A stretch of DNA of 57,427 nucleotides from Gymnopilus junonius (taxonomy: Eukaryota; Basidiomycota; Agaricomycetes; Agaricales; Galerinaceae): positions 1-57,427 of the forward strand of contig JADNYJ010000222.1 in assembly GCA_015501075.1 (NCBI GenBank), given 5' to 3'. Made by a program: the position numbers and the translations under genes. Shown piece by piece: positions 11,944-21,885 of the stretch. The notes under the pieces are model-generated. The model was not told the DNA's origin, did not search any database, and was given only the letters and a program-made list of their open reading frames with translations. The first letter of the stretch is position 1; every line of letters begins with the position of its first letter.

Positions 11944-12828
11944 TCACGTTCTTAGATGATTTGCGACCTCAGTCCCGGTGATAACCACTTCTGGATGAAC
12001 CAGATGCTTAGCAAATTTCTCCCACTCATTCTTCCAAGCAACTTCACATGAGAGTTGCCTCGTACATGTGAATTCATGAACGACATCTGGAGCCTGATAG
12101 GCCATGGCCCTATAAAGTTGAGAGATGCGGTTCCTCGCTTGCCCCAGGTAGTAGTTTACTTGAACACCAAGAAGCAGCGAGTGCTCTAGAGAGAATTCTG
12201 ATAAGTCGATGTAGATTAATTTGCGAAATGCTGGCTCAACCCAGCTTGCGATGTCGTAGCATTTGGCTAAACTGAGCTGGAGTGCAGGGTGGAAAAGACA
12301 TCCCCTACGTTCAAATGCATCAACTGTGTAAGCAACACCATCCTCGATATCCAGGAAGGACGAAAGCTTGAGAATGTTGATGAGGAATTCCTCTGTATTT
12401 GGGTATTGCCTGTATACACGTTTAAGATAACAGAATTGGTGTGTCCTCTGCATGAAAGGGCTTCCACTTACTTAGGACCCAGAAACAGGTATGTGCAAAG
12501 GTCTTCAAACGATTGTAGAGTGAAAAAGTCACCTGGGTCAACCGCATTCTCAAGCTCACCACCAGCGATGACCTCGGGTGGAACGGAAAACATAGTCTTG
12601 AAGTGTTTAGATCTAAGAGATAGAAGACCTGTATGGAGTTTGAATAGAACCACATCATTGGCACTGGCATCTCTCAGCTAATCAGGGCTTTGAGACATGT
12701 TTCGACTTCAAAGACGCGGTGGGATGACCTACCCGGAACACAACAGAGCCATCTTCAAAATAGAATAATGGATGACGCCTTGCATTTAGAGCGGGAGGAT
12801 AAGGCTTCTGTGAGAGTGGAAATGTCAT
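11944..12828 (-). CDS. Gene B: BTB/POZ-domain protein
   Basis: Read on the minus strand from ATG 12828 (MTFPLSQKPYPPALNARR). Exons are about 12828-12733, 12680-12470 and 12450-11944. The first two encode a BTB fold: DGSVVFRV, then VVLFKLHTGLLSLRSKHFKTMFSVPPE, an acidic insert and FEDLCTYLFLG. The third exon is a helical C-terminal part (EEFLINILKLSSFLDIEDG, KCYDIASWVEPAFRKL) ending at TGA 11944. Fungal proteins of this build are common and mostly uncharacterised. BTB domains mediate dimerisation and often recruit Cullin-3. Gene B lies convergent to gene A and divergent from gene C inside the transposon, so it travels as cargo or as a regulator of the element. Function beyond protein-protein contact is unknown. 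Confidence 0.75.
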
Positions 12829-13007
12829 AACTTAAAAGAGATGGTAAACTCATTACTGGCCCAGGATGCGTCTTGAATGTTGGCCAAGTTGAACATTCAA
12901 TCACATGATTTTCTAATTGACGTCATGATCTTCATATTGGCAGTGCGATGAGGGTGTACTCTTTCTTTTATCGATCTTGATCTTGATCATGCTCTGACCG
13001 TGACTAT
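12829..13007. promoter_or_regulatory. Divergent promoter spacer between genes B and C
   Basis: 179 bp separate the start codons of the BTB gene (-) and the integrase gene (+), so one spacer must drive both. No clear TATA box is seen. A CAAT-like stretch (TTCAATCACATG, about 12896-12907) is present. Co-regulation is inference. Confidence 0.45.
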
Positions 13008-14930
13008 ATGGCTATGTTTCTGGCTCTTCCTGATGCAAACTGGTCTCTGGAGATTCAGCAAGCATATGCTAGACTCCTAAAAATGTATACTAATGCTGTC
13101 CAACTTCTGCTGATCACCGATGGAGAACCTGTCCGGCTTCATGCTCATGCTCAGATTCTGAAAGTCAATGCAGTGCCCATCTTGTTTGCACTGGAACATG
13201 AGATGCCAAATCACGGACCATGGCTATCTGAATGTACAACTAAAATCATGGAAGTCATCAACGATCTTCGGACACTTGTAATTGAACTTGATGAACGGTG
13301 CGTTCTTTCAACATCCATCCATCCCACTTCCCACTTTCTTGAAAGTGAAAGCGCTGACATCCAAACCCTCTTTACGCTATTTCTCCAGTCAGGACAGTAG
13401 GATTCTTAATGTGAATCCAGTGCTTATTGAGAAGAAGAACAGCATGCCAGGACCGCCGTCCAAGTCCATAAGTAGGGAATGGCTACAGGATGCATTCGCT
13501 CCTCACAGACTCCTCTCCATATCTGCAATTGCTCAGGCCATTGGGATACATCAACACACTCTTCGGAAGTATCTACGCCTTCATAATATAACACCCGCTA
13601 TGTGTTCCATTACAGATAACGAACTTGACACTGTCATCACCGATATCAAAGAGAAAAAACCAAACACAGGTAGACGGTACATTATGGGATACTTCAGAAG
13701 AAGAGGACTTCGAGTTGCTCAAACAAAAATCCGTTCGTCAATGGGAAGAGTTGATGCTGTTGGAAAAACATTGCGCACTCGTCAGCCAATCATGCATCGT
13801 GAGTACCGTGTTGCAAGACCAAATGCGATGTGGCACATGGATGGGCATCACAAGCTTATCCGATGGTCCATTGTAATTCATGGTATCATAGATGGTTACT
13901 GCCGTACAGTAAGTCATCTTCCGAAACTTGCTGACTTCAGACAAGCTTCTGATAGTACCTGCTTCCAGATGGTTGGGCTCCGTGCACATGGCGATAATCG
14001 TGCAACCACTGTTCTTACTCTTTTCCATGAAGCAACTGATGAATTTGGCGATCCATCTCGGGTGAGAGGTGATAGAGGAGGTGAGAACATTGAAGTGGCG
14101 GTATGGATGATTCTACACCAAGGAGCAAAACGCGGTTCTTTTGTCTGGGGCGAGTGAGTATTTCATGATATTCAACCGATGGAATACAATTGCTACCACT
14201 GCATCTAGCTCTACACATAATGCTCGAATCGAAAGATCATGGGTTGAAGTGGGTACTCAGGTTGCTCGCCGGTGGAGGGCGTTCTTTCTCCGCCTCGAAC
14301 GTCAACATGGTCTAGATGTTGACAAATCCTGGCATCTTTGGTTATTGCATTTTCTCTTTCTAGGAGAGCTCAATAGGGACTTGTCAGATTTTCGACGTGA
14401 TTGGAACCATCATCCAATTTCGCGATTGGGCCATGAAAAGTCTCCATTAGTAAGCTCTTTAGACACCGATGTTATTTTGTTACTTTCACTCACTGCACCA
14501 ACTTGTAGGACTTGCGATTTCTTGGTCAATTGAAGCATGGAAAGTTTATCGGACAGCATACAGCAAATCGGATACATCCCAGAACTCAAGCCCATTATAG
14601 CGACATTGCTCAGAATGAAGAACAACTACATATCCAGGTAACTTCAGATCAGGAATGTAACGTCCAACATGACGCTATAGGAACACCTCACCGCAGAAGT
14701 CCATTTCCAATGAAAATGCTGATAAGGTTTTCTTTGATGCTCTAAAGGAGCTTGACGAGGTGGAAAATGTTCCGGAAGGCTTTGGGGTTGCCGAAGCAGA
14801 ATGGCCTGGTGGACATTACCCTGTTTCCGAGGTTATTACTGTCGCCAGAAAAGAAGTAGACATTGCATTGCCCTTTGAGACTGGTGGCCTCGGGCTGTTC
14901 GATGGGCAAGAGCGATGGAGCTGGTTATGA
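13008..14930 (+). CDS. Gene C: DDE integrase/transposase (rve-like core)
   Basis: Probable transposase of the nested element. ATG 13008 opens an N-terminal domain (MAMFLALPDANW). After an intron (13298-13388) comes a helix-turn-helix-like stretch (LLSISAIAQAIGIHQHTLRKYL) and then the catalytic core. D1 is in AMWHMDGHHKL (codon 13840-13842), D2 in SRVRGDRGGEN (14071-14073) and E in NARIERSWVEV (14231-14233). After removal of introns 13909-13968 and 14154-14208, D2 to E is 34 residues apart, as in DD35E integrases. WNHHPISRLGHEKSPL and a GFGVAEAEWPG tail follow, ending at TGA 14930. Spliced, the frame looks intact. The family is common as uncharacterised integrase-core proteins in agaricomycetes. 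The protein would cut the TIRs and make the 7-bp duplication. Confidence 0.85.
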
Positions 14931-15270
14931 ATTTCCAAAGTGTGATATGATGCCATGATCCGAAACCTTCTATTTCAGTAATAAATGCCACTTTATTCTC
15001 CAAATCAAATCGTGTGACCCAACCAAATATTTGGGATGCCAGTCGAAGTTCGAAGTTCTGCGCTGGCAACTTGATTCTCCTACGTATACATTCCTCGTCT
15101 TTCTTTATATTCCTTTATACTCATAATTACTCACCCCCGATCATCCTCTTGAATCCACTCCTATCCGTTCTTTACCTCCTTTCCTTCTCATCTGCCATCC
15201 TTTTCTCTCATCTACTCCTCTACTTCCATCACTTTTTCACCGACTTCCATCGCTTTCTCACCGACTTCCA

Positions 15271-16976
15271 ATGCCCCCTAAGGCTGGAAAATGTCTACAT
15301 CTTCACAAGAGCGGAAAGACCTGCCTTTGCCCAACCCATGTCCCCGCCAAGAACAGTGCTAAGTGCAAAAAATGTCACCATCACCACAAGGCTGCAAAGC
15401 GTTCCGCCTTGTCACATGCCCCCCAACCCTTGGAGACTAGTGAAGCATCAGCACCGGTACAGTCCCAGGACAAGAAGGAGTCTGTTGTCCAGAAGATCAT
15501 GGCTAAATACAGGAAAGACTTTGATGATTCTGTTACTGACGCCAATTCTGAGCCCTCTGGTTCTCCTCTTGGCCTCGCCAAATGTGAAGCAAACAAAGGC
15601 TTTCGAGATAAACAAGTCAAAAAGAAGTCAGGGTCTTTGAGAACTGCCGGTCAAGTACTATCCCTGTCCATGTCTAGATTTATTGACTCCTGATACTAAC
15701 CTTGATTCGTCCTAGAAGTCCAACGCATCAAATACTTCCAATACAGTGAGCAAATCATTTCGAGTCGGCTTTGTTCTGGCAATCCCATATGGTTTCAATG
15801 TATGTCAATTTACTAAATTCTCTCGGGGTGATATCTTTTTGACATATTCGCATCTTCTAGCCCGATGGATCCTGGATTGATGAGCAGTATCCGCCAGGCC
15901 CAGACCTTGACACATTTCAGAAGAATGGTCTGATGGTTAAAGAAAGCCCGACGAGCGATCTGGTCATTCAGATTGACTGGACTGAACACGACATCGATAG
16001 CTGGATGCGAGAACGTTTTCCCTCGCTCTTTCAATGGTTAGATGTTCGATTTGGTGCTCCAGATTCCGGTGTGCACTGGGTGTTGCTTAGAAAGCATTAT
16101 AACACGCTTTCTGTTGTTATGATTGGCTCTGAGACTTGCTCTGGCAAGAATCTCCTTGAAGCGAGAGGAACTCCGGGTAGGAAATACTCAGCTCACCATG
16201 TGATTATTGGTAAGTCTCCTTTACAAACTCAGGAGTATATAGACTCATGTTCACTTCAAAGCGATCAAACACTGCATCCCTCCTGCCATCTACCTCGACT
16301 GGGAAGCTGCTCTCGAAGACCCCTACACGTCAGAGTACGAGGTTAAACAGGACAAGGGGAAAGGCAAAGGCAAACGATGTGAAATAGAATCTGATGATAA
16401 CAAAGATGACGGTAGTGATAGTTCTGAATCTGAGAGCTCGACAGAAAAGGAAGAAGATGATGTGAAGGATGAACCAACCACACCAACACAAACGACGTAC
16501 TTGACTCAGTCCAAGACATCTAGAAAGCGTGCTCGCAGCCCTTCACCATCCGTCCAAGAGAAAGAAAACGAGAATACTACTACGGAAGGCCCAAGTCATC
16601 GTCAGAAAAGGAGCAAAGGTATGTTATCTCCTGATAAAAGTTGCTTATATTCATGATCGCCTATCTAGTTCTGGAAAGCCCGCTTCACCTATCATCATCT
16701 CCCTCTTTCTCTCCTCGAAGCACAGCAACTCGGTTTGACTACAACGCAGAGGCCGGGATCAAGCATTGGTGGGAAAAAGGTTATGTGTCACCTTTCTCTG
16801 CTGATCGTCGACGGCGTCAAGCTATGACCCCCATTGCTGCAGGATCATCTGTACTCCCGGTCACTCCCATTCGCTTTGATCATATTGATCATCATCAATC
16901 TCCTGAAGTCATGTCATCTCCGAAACGAGGCTTTGCAAAAGCTCCAGAGCTCAAGTGCGATCCATGGAAGTTCTAA
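15271..16976 (+). CDS. Gene D: unknown protein with Cys/His/Lys-rich N-terminus
   Basis: I do not recognise a named family. ATG 15271 gives MPPKAGKCLHLHKSGKTCLC, followed by CKKCHHHHKAAKR, a possible metal-binding or nucleic-acid-binding basic segment. After introns near 15625-15715 and 15799-15861 a globular part follows (VGFVLAIPYG; DIDSWMRERFPSLFQWLDVRFG; VHWVLLRKHYNTLSVV). Another intron (16209-16260) leads to an acidic, Lys-rich low-complexity region. The C-terminus holds FDYNAEAGIKHWWEKGYVSPF and ends at TAA 16976. Similar layouts (a WLRxxFPxVF-like block followed by W-x-LL-x-K) are familiar to me from uncharacterised agaricomycete proteins. It is co-oriented with the integrase, 340 bp downstream. 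It could be a DNA-binding partner of the transposase; this is inference. Confidence 0.6.
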
Positions 16977-17751
16977 GACTTGGACCGTCCCAACTTGATC
17001 CTTAGCTTTCGTCACTTGTCAGTCATTCTTTTACTTCCACTTCTCCGCTTCCATGAAACCACCATTCGCATTCGCGTCACTTTGCTTGCTAGTCATTTCG
17101 TTTTTCTTTCTACCCTCCCGTTTTTATTTTAATAACTCATCTTATGACCTTCATGTTTCTCCTCATGCTCTGGACAACGTCGCATTCTCCTTCCTCTCCA
17201 CATATCATCGCATCGCATTGGACCTCTCTGCATCTTCCTTATTTAACCATTCAACAACATGTAGCATAATCATCCTCTTATGGGTCTCTTCGTTTCACCC
17301 CATGTTATTGGGCATTCCTCCTCTTTGAATCATTTTACTATCACTCATTTTACTATCTCTCATCGCATCGGAACTTTCCCCCTTTAATCCCCTTTAATCA
17401 AGATCGTCATCCAAGCTTGACTAGACTAATTTAGTCTATTATCTTATTTCACTTCGTAGTTTTATTTACCCCTCCCCTTCCTGCATCCCGATCGAGTCCA
17501 GTCATTTGCAATTCGCATCATAATCTCGAACCCTCCTCCTCCATACTTTATATGGCATTTATTTATATGTGTCTTTGTGGCCCTTGTTATCAAGGACCAA
17601 TGGAGCGGCATCCGATAGACACAGTCACACAGACCAGACGGTCAATAGCTAATTAGATAGTCAGTAGTTACATTAGTACCCGTAGATAGAAACCTTGAAT
17701 AGAATCGATTTACATTGAAGACTGAAGTAGATGTCAAGCCAATGTTATGCG
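16977..17751. other. Non-coding stretch between gene D and the right TIR
   Basis: 775 bp of pyrimidine-rich DNA (TTTCT/CCTCC tracts) with one short hydrophobic ORF at 17053-17328 that I do not believe is a gene. It probably holds the 3' UTR and terminator of gene D. Confidence 0.5.
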
Positions 17752-18354
17752 GCATGTGACTGCGATCACAGGATCTGCAAGCCTCTGCTCATATACGAGA
17801 GACGCGATTACTCAGCAACCAGAGCACCGACGATCGAGATATTGGTCTCATTCGAAAGCTATTGATGTATAGAATTTAATTATCATAGTTTTGGAGCTTA
17901 GTAAAAGACCCCTCTATGTTTAAATCGATGATCTTTGAAGGTGAATGACCAGCAGCTTCCCAATTTGGAAGGCCGGCTATCCGGCATACCGGCTAACTCA
18001 GTTATCCTGGACCGGGTGAGAATGTGCTCCGCTGCCCTTGGGAAATGCGCTCCGAAGGCAATTGTAAGATAGCTCTTCAAAAAGTAGCTGCGCAATTAAA
18101 AGTAGCTGCATGATCGGATGTTGCGCTATACAATTAAACTTGCTGAACTGGATTCCGAGGTCGCTCCTTAAAAGTAGCTTAGCTCAGGGTTGCGCTTTCA
18201 CCTCAAAAATTGAGCTTGAGCGCAAAATATCTGTGCTCGAGCATAATTCATGGAATAGGGTCAATATAGCTTAATTTACAGGGAAATTGGTCTAAAAGTT
18301 GCGGTTGCGCCGGGAATATATTGCGATTAATTAATGTACAGTTTCACCGCCATA
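17752..18354 (-). repeat. Right terminal inverted repeat
   Basis: About 603 bp, the reverse complement of 8478-9104. The inner part (17752-18056) is almost identical to the left copy. The outer part (18057-18354) has many mismatches and is about 25 bp shorter. It ends CCGCCATA and is followed by the second GTACCAA at 18355-18361. Confidence 0.92.
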
Positions 18355-18361
18355 GTACCAA
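18355..18361. repeat. Target-site duplication GTACCAA (right)
   Basis: Second copy of the 7-bp duplication flanking the nested element, identical to 8471-8477. Confidence 0.93.
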
Positions 18362-20052
18362 GGTTACCTGCTATTGAATTTGCTATTAATTCAGCACATT
18401 CTGAGAGTACCGGATTTGCACCTTTCTTTCTCAATACAGGGTGTATGCCGCGCTCCTTTATTTGGCAATCAAATCAGCCAGAAGAATATCCGGGGGTGCG
18501 TGCCTTTGCAAAGCACATGAAATCATCCATTATGCGAGCACATGACAGCTTAATTGCTTCCCGGATCAAGTCAGTACGGAATGCAAATAGAAAGCGTGTG
18601 TGTACACCATTTACGGTTAATGATTTTGTGTACATTTCAACTAAGAATATTAGTTTGCCCAAAGGTATGAGCCAGAAACTGTCTCCCAGATTTATTGGTC
18701 CATATCAAGTTACTGAGGACTTCAAGAATAATTCTTACCGGGTAAAATTACCTCCGAGCTTGACCAAGCGAGGTGTTCATGATGTATTTCATTCATCATT
18801 ATTGCGTATTCATGTGCCCAACAATGATCATTTATTTCCGGGCCGGTTAGATACTCAAATCTTCGAAGACGAAGATTTGGAGGGCGAGTGGGCAGTACAA
18901 AGAATTTTAACACACAATGGACAAGGGAAAAATACTGTATTCCAAGTCTTATGGAAATCTGGAGACAAAAGTTGGCTACCATATGATGAAGTTAAACATT
19001 TACATGAGTTTGACGAATATCTAGATGCAAAAGGAGCCAAGAATATTGGGGAACTTTCTAGAGAAATCAGTAAAGAGATCCCAGATGATCCGCAAATATT
19101 TTCGGGGTTAATCCAATTGGAAATGAGTACTGAGGAATATAAAAGCGAAGAAAAAACACCCCAATTACCCAATCTATTCGCTACCAATCATTATCGCACT
19201 CTCACACATCCTGCTGCTAATTTCTGGCACTCGAAAATGTCCGTCGACGTCGAAGCTACCAATGTACAGACCCAGCTCACGGAGTCTATGAATGGAATGA
19301 CACTTGACAGCGGTAACTCTGTCACAGTGCCAAGTTCACCACACCAATCCTTCTTTACACCAGAATCAAGAAATGCTACTCCCGCGCCTGCTATCAGTGA
19401 CAACGCGAACAGCATCAATGCTGTAACGGATCCCAGTACATTTGATCCGCAGACCTTGGCAGACTTCGCCTCGCTCACAAACATCCAACCCAATCACCCC
19501 CTTGATTATTTTGGTCGCCCTTTCCAGATCCACCTTCCTCTCAACGGATTTGCCGTTCTATTCAGAATCTCCCGCTATGTGTACGGAATCGTCGATCCCC
19601 AGCGAACCATTCACTCGGTGCATGCCGCACAACTCCGACAATTCATCACATTCGCTTACCGATGCTTCCGTACCCCTAACGAGCCCGTATTCATGCCGAT
19701 TGGTTACCGGGAATTTGTCCAATATCTTCACACTGACCCAATTCAAATGGCGCACTTGGCGGAACTTGACGAAGGAGGACACCTCCTGGCACGTCCTAAC
19801 ATTTCACGCTTTCCATTGGATGTGAATTTCCCGAACGACCGCGATCTCGAAGAAGCCTTGGAGATGTTATCCGCTTTTGGAAATTACAGGAATATGAAGA
19901 CAGTGAACTCCGTAATTTTGGATTCAGCTTCACGAAAATCTCGTCGGGCTCCGTATCCGACTCGCGGCAAGCCATCTCATCACGTTTCCCATGGCGCTAA
20001 TACCCACAGGCACGCTAGCAATTCCTTCGGAATCGCTGGAGGGCGTATGTGA
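18362..20052 (+). pseudogene. pol: Gypsy integrase C-terminus, chromodomain and C-terminal extension
   Basis: The integrase resumes in frame (RLPAIEFAINSAHSESTGFAP), followed by the GPY/F-type region (LSPRFIGPYQVTEDFKNNSYRVKLP, VHDVFHSSLLR). A chromodomain comes next (WAVQRILTHNGQGKNTVFQV, then LWKSGDKSWLPYDEV; about 18885-19010), the targeting module of chromoviruses that reads histone marks. About 330 further residues follow. They include a low-complexity Ser/Thr/Pro part and a second structured-looking block (19440-19860; FQIHLPLNGFAVLFRISRYVYG). I do not know such an extension from standard Gypsy Pol. The frame is open to TGA 20050-20052. That stop lies inside the first five bases of the 3' LTR, so LTR sequence supplies the end of the protein. 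Confidence 0.88.
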
Positions 20053-20272
20053 CGGAAGTTACTATCTTATCTTATCTCTAACTAGATTAAATCATTGTTC
20101 GTTGATTTTCTATCCTTTTCTCTACTTACACAACTAGTATTACATAGGTATATTGTAGAGTATATAAAGGAGTCGAGGATGTCGTAGATAGTCGACCTTG
20201 AATAGAGTACTTTAGCCAGTCTTTCGAGGTTCGACGTGTGCCGGGACTCGTGTTTACTCACGCCCCGTCACA
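20048..20272 (+). repeat. 3' LTR of the Gypsy element
   Basis: 225 bp, starting TGTGACGG and ending CCGTCACA, 223 of 225 identical to the 5' LTR, with TATATAAAGG at 20161-20170. A short purine run (GGAGGG, 20039-20044 region) just upstream may be the polypurine tract. Confidence 0.97.
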
Positions 20273-20277
20273 GACGG
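20273..20277. repeat. Target-site duplication GACGG (right)
   Basis: Second GACGG, matching 1959-1963. Confidence 0.95.
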
Positions 20278-20870
20278 CCTCACTGATAGGCTTCTTGAAC
20301 CATCGCTAGCACGATTACCGCACGAAGGAGACTTTGATTATGCCTTCTATTATGTCAATATGTGAGTTCTTTGCCAGTATTTCAACAATCTACTCAAACA
20401 TCTTTCCCAGTTTCGTTGACCGAGACATGATGATGCGATATCGAGGTGGCGGAGTTGGCCACTGCGGTACTCGGGAGGCGACAAACACATTTCTAAGTGA
20501 TCGAGACTCGCTTGATGAGTCATCTATTCGTGCAAGGGCTGCGAGTGAGACGAGTGGCAGCTCATCAACTTCATCAGACACTGAGAACACCGACACAGAA
20601 GAGGACGACGAAGACAACGAGGAAGAGGAAGTTGTCATAGGAGGAGAAGAAGGCGCTGAAGGTGAGGATGATGATGATGAAGTCAATGAAGACGAGCAGG
20701 TTGACGAGGAGATGGATTTTGGGTATGCCGTTGACGAGGAGGAGGAGGAAGGAGGTGACGAGGAGGGTCTTGACGAGCTGGAGGATGAGGTGCCGGACGA
20801 CGCACTTGGGCCTGAAGATGGCCTCGATGTCGACGATGAGCTCGAGGCTTTGGGTTATGCAGATCCCTAG
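20278..20870 (+). pseudogene. Plavaka-type transposase, 3' portion
   Basis: This continues the transposase interrupted at 1963: LTDRLLEPSLARLPHEG, DYAFYYVN, then after a short intron (about 20360-20418) FVDRDMMMRYRGGGVGH, a strongly conserved end block of this family. The last 125 codons are an Asp/Glu-rich tail encoded by GAG/GAC/GAT runs (20560-20860), ending at TAG 20868-20870. The conserved block joined in frame across an 18-kb insertion is good evidence that the two parts were one gene. The acidic tail is usual for the family and not a sign of damage. Confidence 0.78.
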
Positions 20871-21160
20871 GTCCTTAGTTCAGTACATTGACCTTATCTG
20901 CAAATTTTTCGCCTTGTAAAGATCCTTGTAATACGTAATGTAAACGACTTGTCTTGACGTTGCAATGGACAACAATTCTTTCAATGGCCTTGTATGAACC
21001 AAGAATAATTTTTCCTCATTGCAATGTCAGAAAATCATTCTGGAGCTCTGTATTGACTCGAAATTGTTCTGTCGCCTTGTATGTATCTCATATTGCCCAT
21101 AAAATTATTTTGACGCATGACGTAGTCAGCAATCCTATGTAAGCCACACACTTTTTCTCT
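20871..21160. other. Flank of the Plavaka gene
   Basis: AT-rich, no gene seen. It probably contains the 3' UTR and perhaps the right end of the Plavaka element, but no inverted repeat can be confirmed because the left end lies outside the window. Confidence 0.4.
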
Positions 21161-21164
21161 GATG

Positions 21165-21660
21165 TGTACCCACGACATCGAACCTACAGAAGCTCGTGGC
21201 TCAACAGAAGGTGGCTGGATATCCGTTCCCAGGGGGTGTGCGGGCTGGCACGACGGGGCGCCGCGTGAGGCGGAGGGGGTGGGTGAGCTGGCAGGTACAG
21301 GGATGGTGGTGCAGCGGTTGCTTACCTCGGTCCTCCATTCCTCCTGTTCTCCTCTTCGTCCCCTCGTCGGACGCCCCGCCCCGCGAACGAACCTTAGGCT
21401 CACGCTCAGCACGGTGACGCGCAACGTCCTCTCACCACCACCACTCCCCTTCCTTGTCCTTCCTCTCCTCCCCCCTCTCTCGCCCTTAGGACCGCGGCTA
21501 TGTGCCCCTCCCCTCCTCTGAGGGATGTAAGCACACATTTCCTGGCTGGATGAGGGTCGGATATGCAGGGGGGACCCGTGTAGTGGGAGGCCCGGCCAGG
21601 TGTGTAGCAGACAGGCTCGCAATTCGATTGCGAGCTCGTTCTGTTCTCTTATTCCTGTTT
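21165..21660 (-). repeat. GC-rich dispersed repeat, copy 1
   Basis: The part at about 21420-21612 is the reverse complement of 35507-35700. The shared core runs from ACCTGGCC(A/G)GGCCTCCCACTACA through CTCAGA(G/A)GAGGGGAGGGGCA to GGAAGGGGAGTGGTGGTGG. Open frames run across it on both strands because stops are rare in GC-rich sequence, so I treat it as a non-coding interspersed repeat. Confidence 0.7.
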
Positions 21661-21885
21661 TTTCTGTGCTAACTACCTGCCCACGATTACCTACAGGCAT
21701 ATCACGCCCGCCGCTCGCCGCTGCCACCTCCACTTCACCTTCCCCGCTTGCAGGTGCGACTTCAAATTTGCCGGAAAGATGATTCATCACAAATGAGTTA
21801 TCATTCCGAGGCCGACTAAAACAAAGAATTCGTGTTATACAATTACATTTCTGGAATGACGCAGAGGAAGAGGATGAAATACAGA

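Larger units (their letters stand above)
8478..18354. mobile_element. 9.9-kb four-gene DNA transposon with ~0.6-kb terminal inverted repeats
   Basis: It is bounded by inverted repeats starting TATGGCGGTGAAACTGTAC and by a 7-bp duplication. Inside are gene A (+, 9237-11698), gene B (-, BTB domain), gene C (+, DDE integrase) and gene D (+). B and C diverge from a 179-bp spacer. Long TIRs, a retrovirus-like integrase and several genes recall Maverick/Polinton or Ginger elements. But I see no DNA polymerase B, packaging ATPase or capsid, and those groups usually make 6-bp or 4-5-bp duplications. The element is larger than a simple cut-and-paste transposon, and B and D look like accessory genes. 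Superfamily not assigned. Confidence 0.88.
1964..20272 (+). mobile_element. Ty3/Gypsy LTR retrotransposon (chromodomain type), split by a nested DNA element
   Basis: Two 225-bp LTRs bound an element with gag, protease, RT, RNase H, integrase and chromodomain in the Gypsy order. Without the 9,877-bp insertion at 8478-18354 and one copy of its TSD it would be about 8.4 kb. The LTRs differ at only two sites, so insertion is recent on the scale of this region. Yet the body carries three TGA stops in gag, a 79-bp tandem duplication, a 1-bp deletion in RT, and frame breaks near 7290 and 7490. This copy cannot encode its own machinery and was perhaps mobilised in trans. No obvious tRNA primer-binding site follows the 5' LTR. 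A (CTCTCAC)-like tract lies at about 2208-2262. Confidence 0.95.

Noticed and set aside
17053..17328. 91-codon hydrophobic ORF
   Set aside because: Pyrimidine-rich 3' flank of gene D. Hydrophobicity follows from T-rich codons.
20390..20686. Ser-rich minus-strand ORF
   Set aside because: Antisense shadow of the acidic tail of the Plavaka gene.
21035..21790. 251-codon minus-strand ORF and overlapping plus-strand ORFs
   Set aside because: They lie in a GC-rich dispersed repeat with few stops on any strand. The second copy at 35.5 kb is open in the equivalent frame only in part, and no domain is seen.
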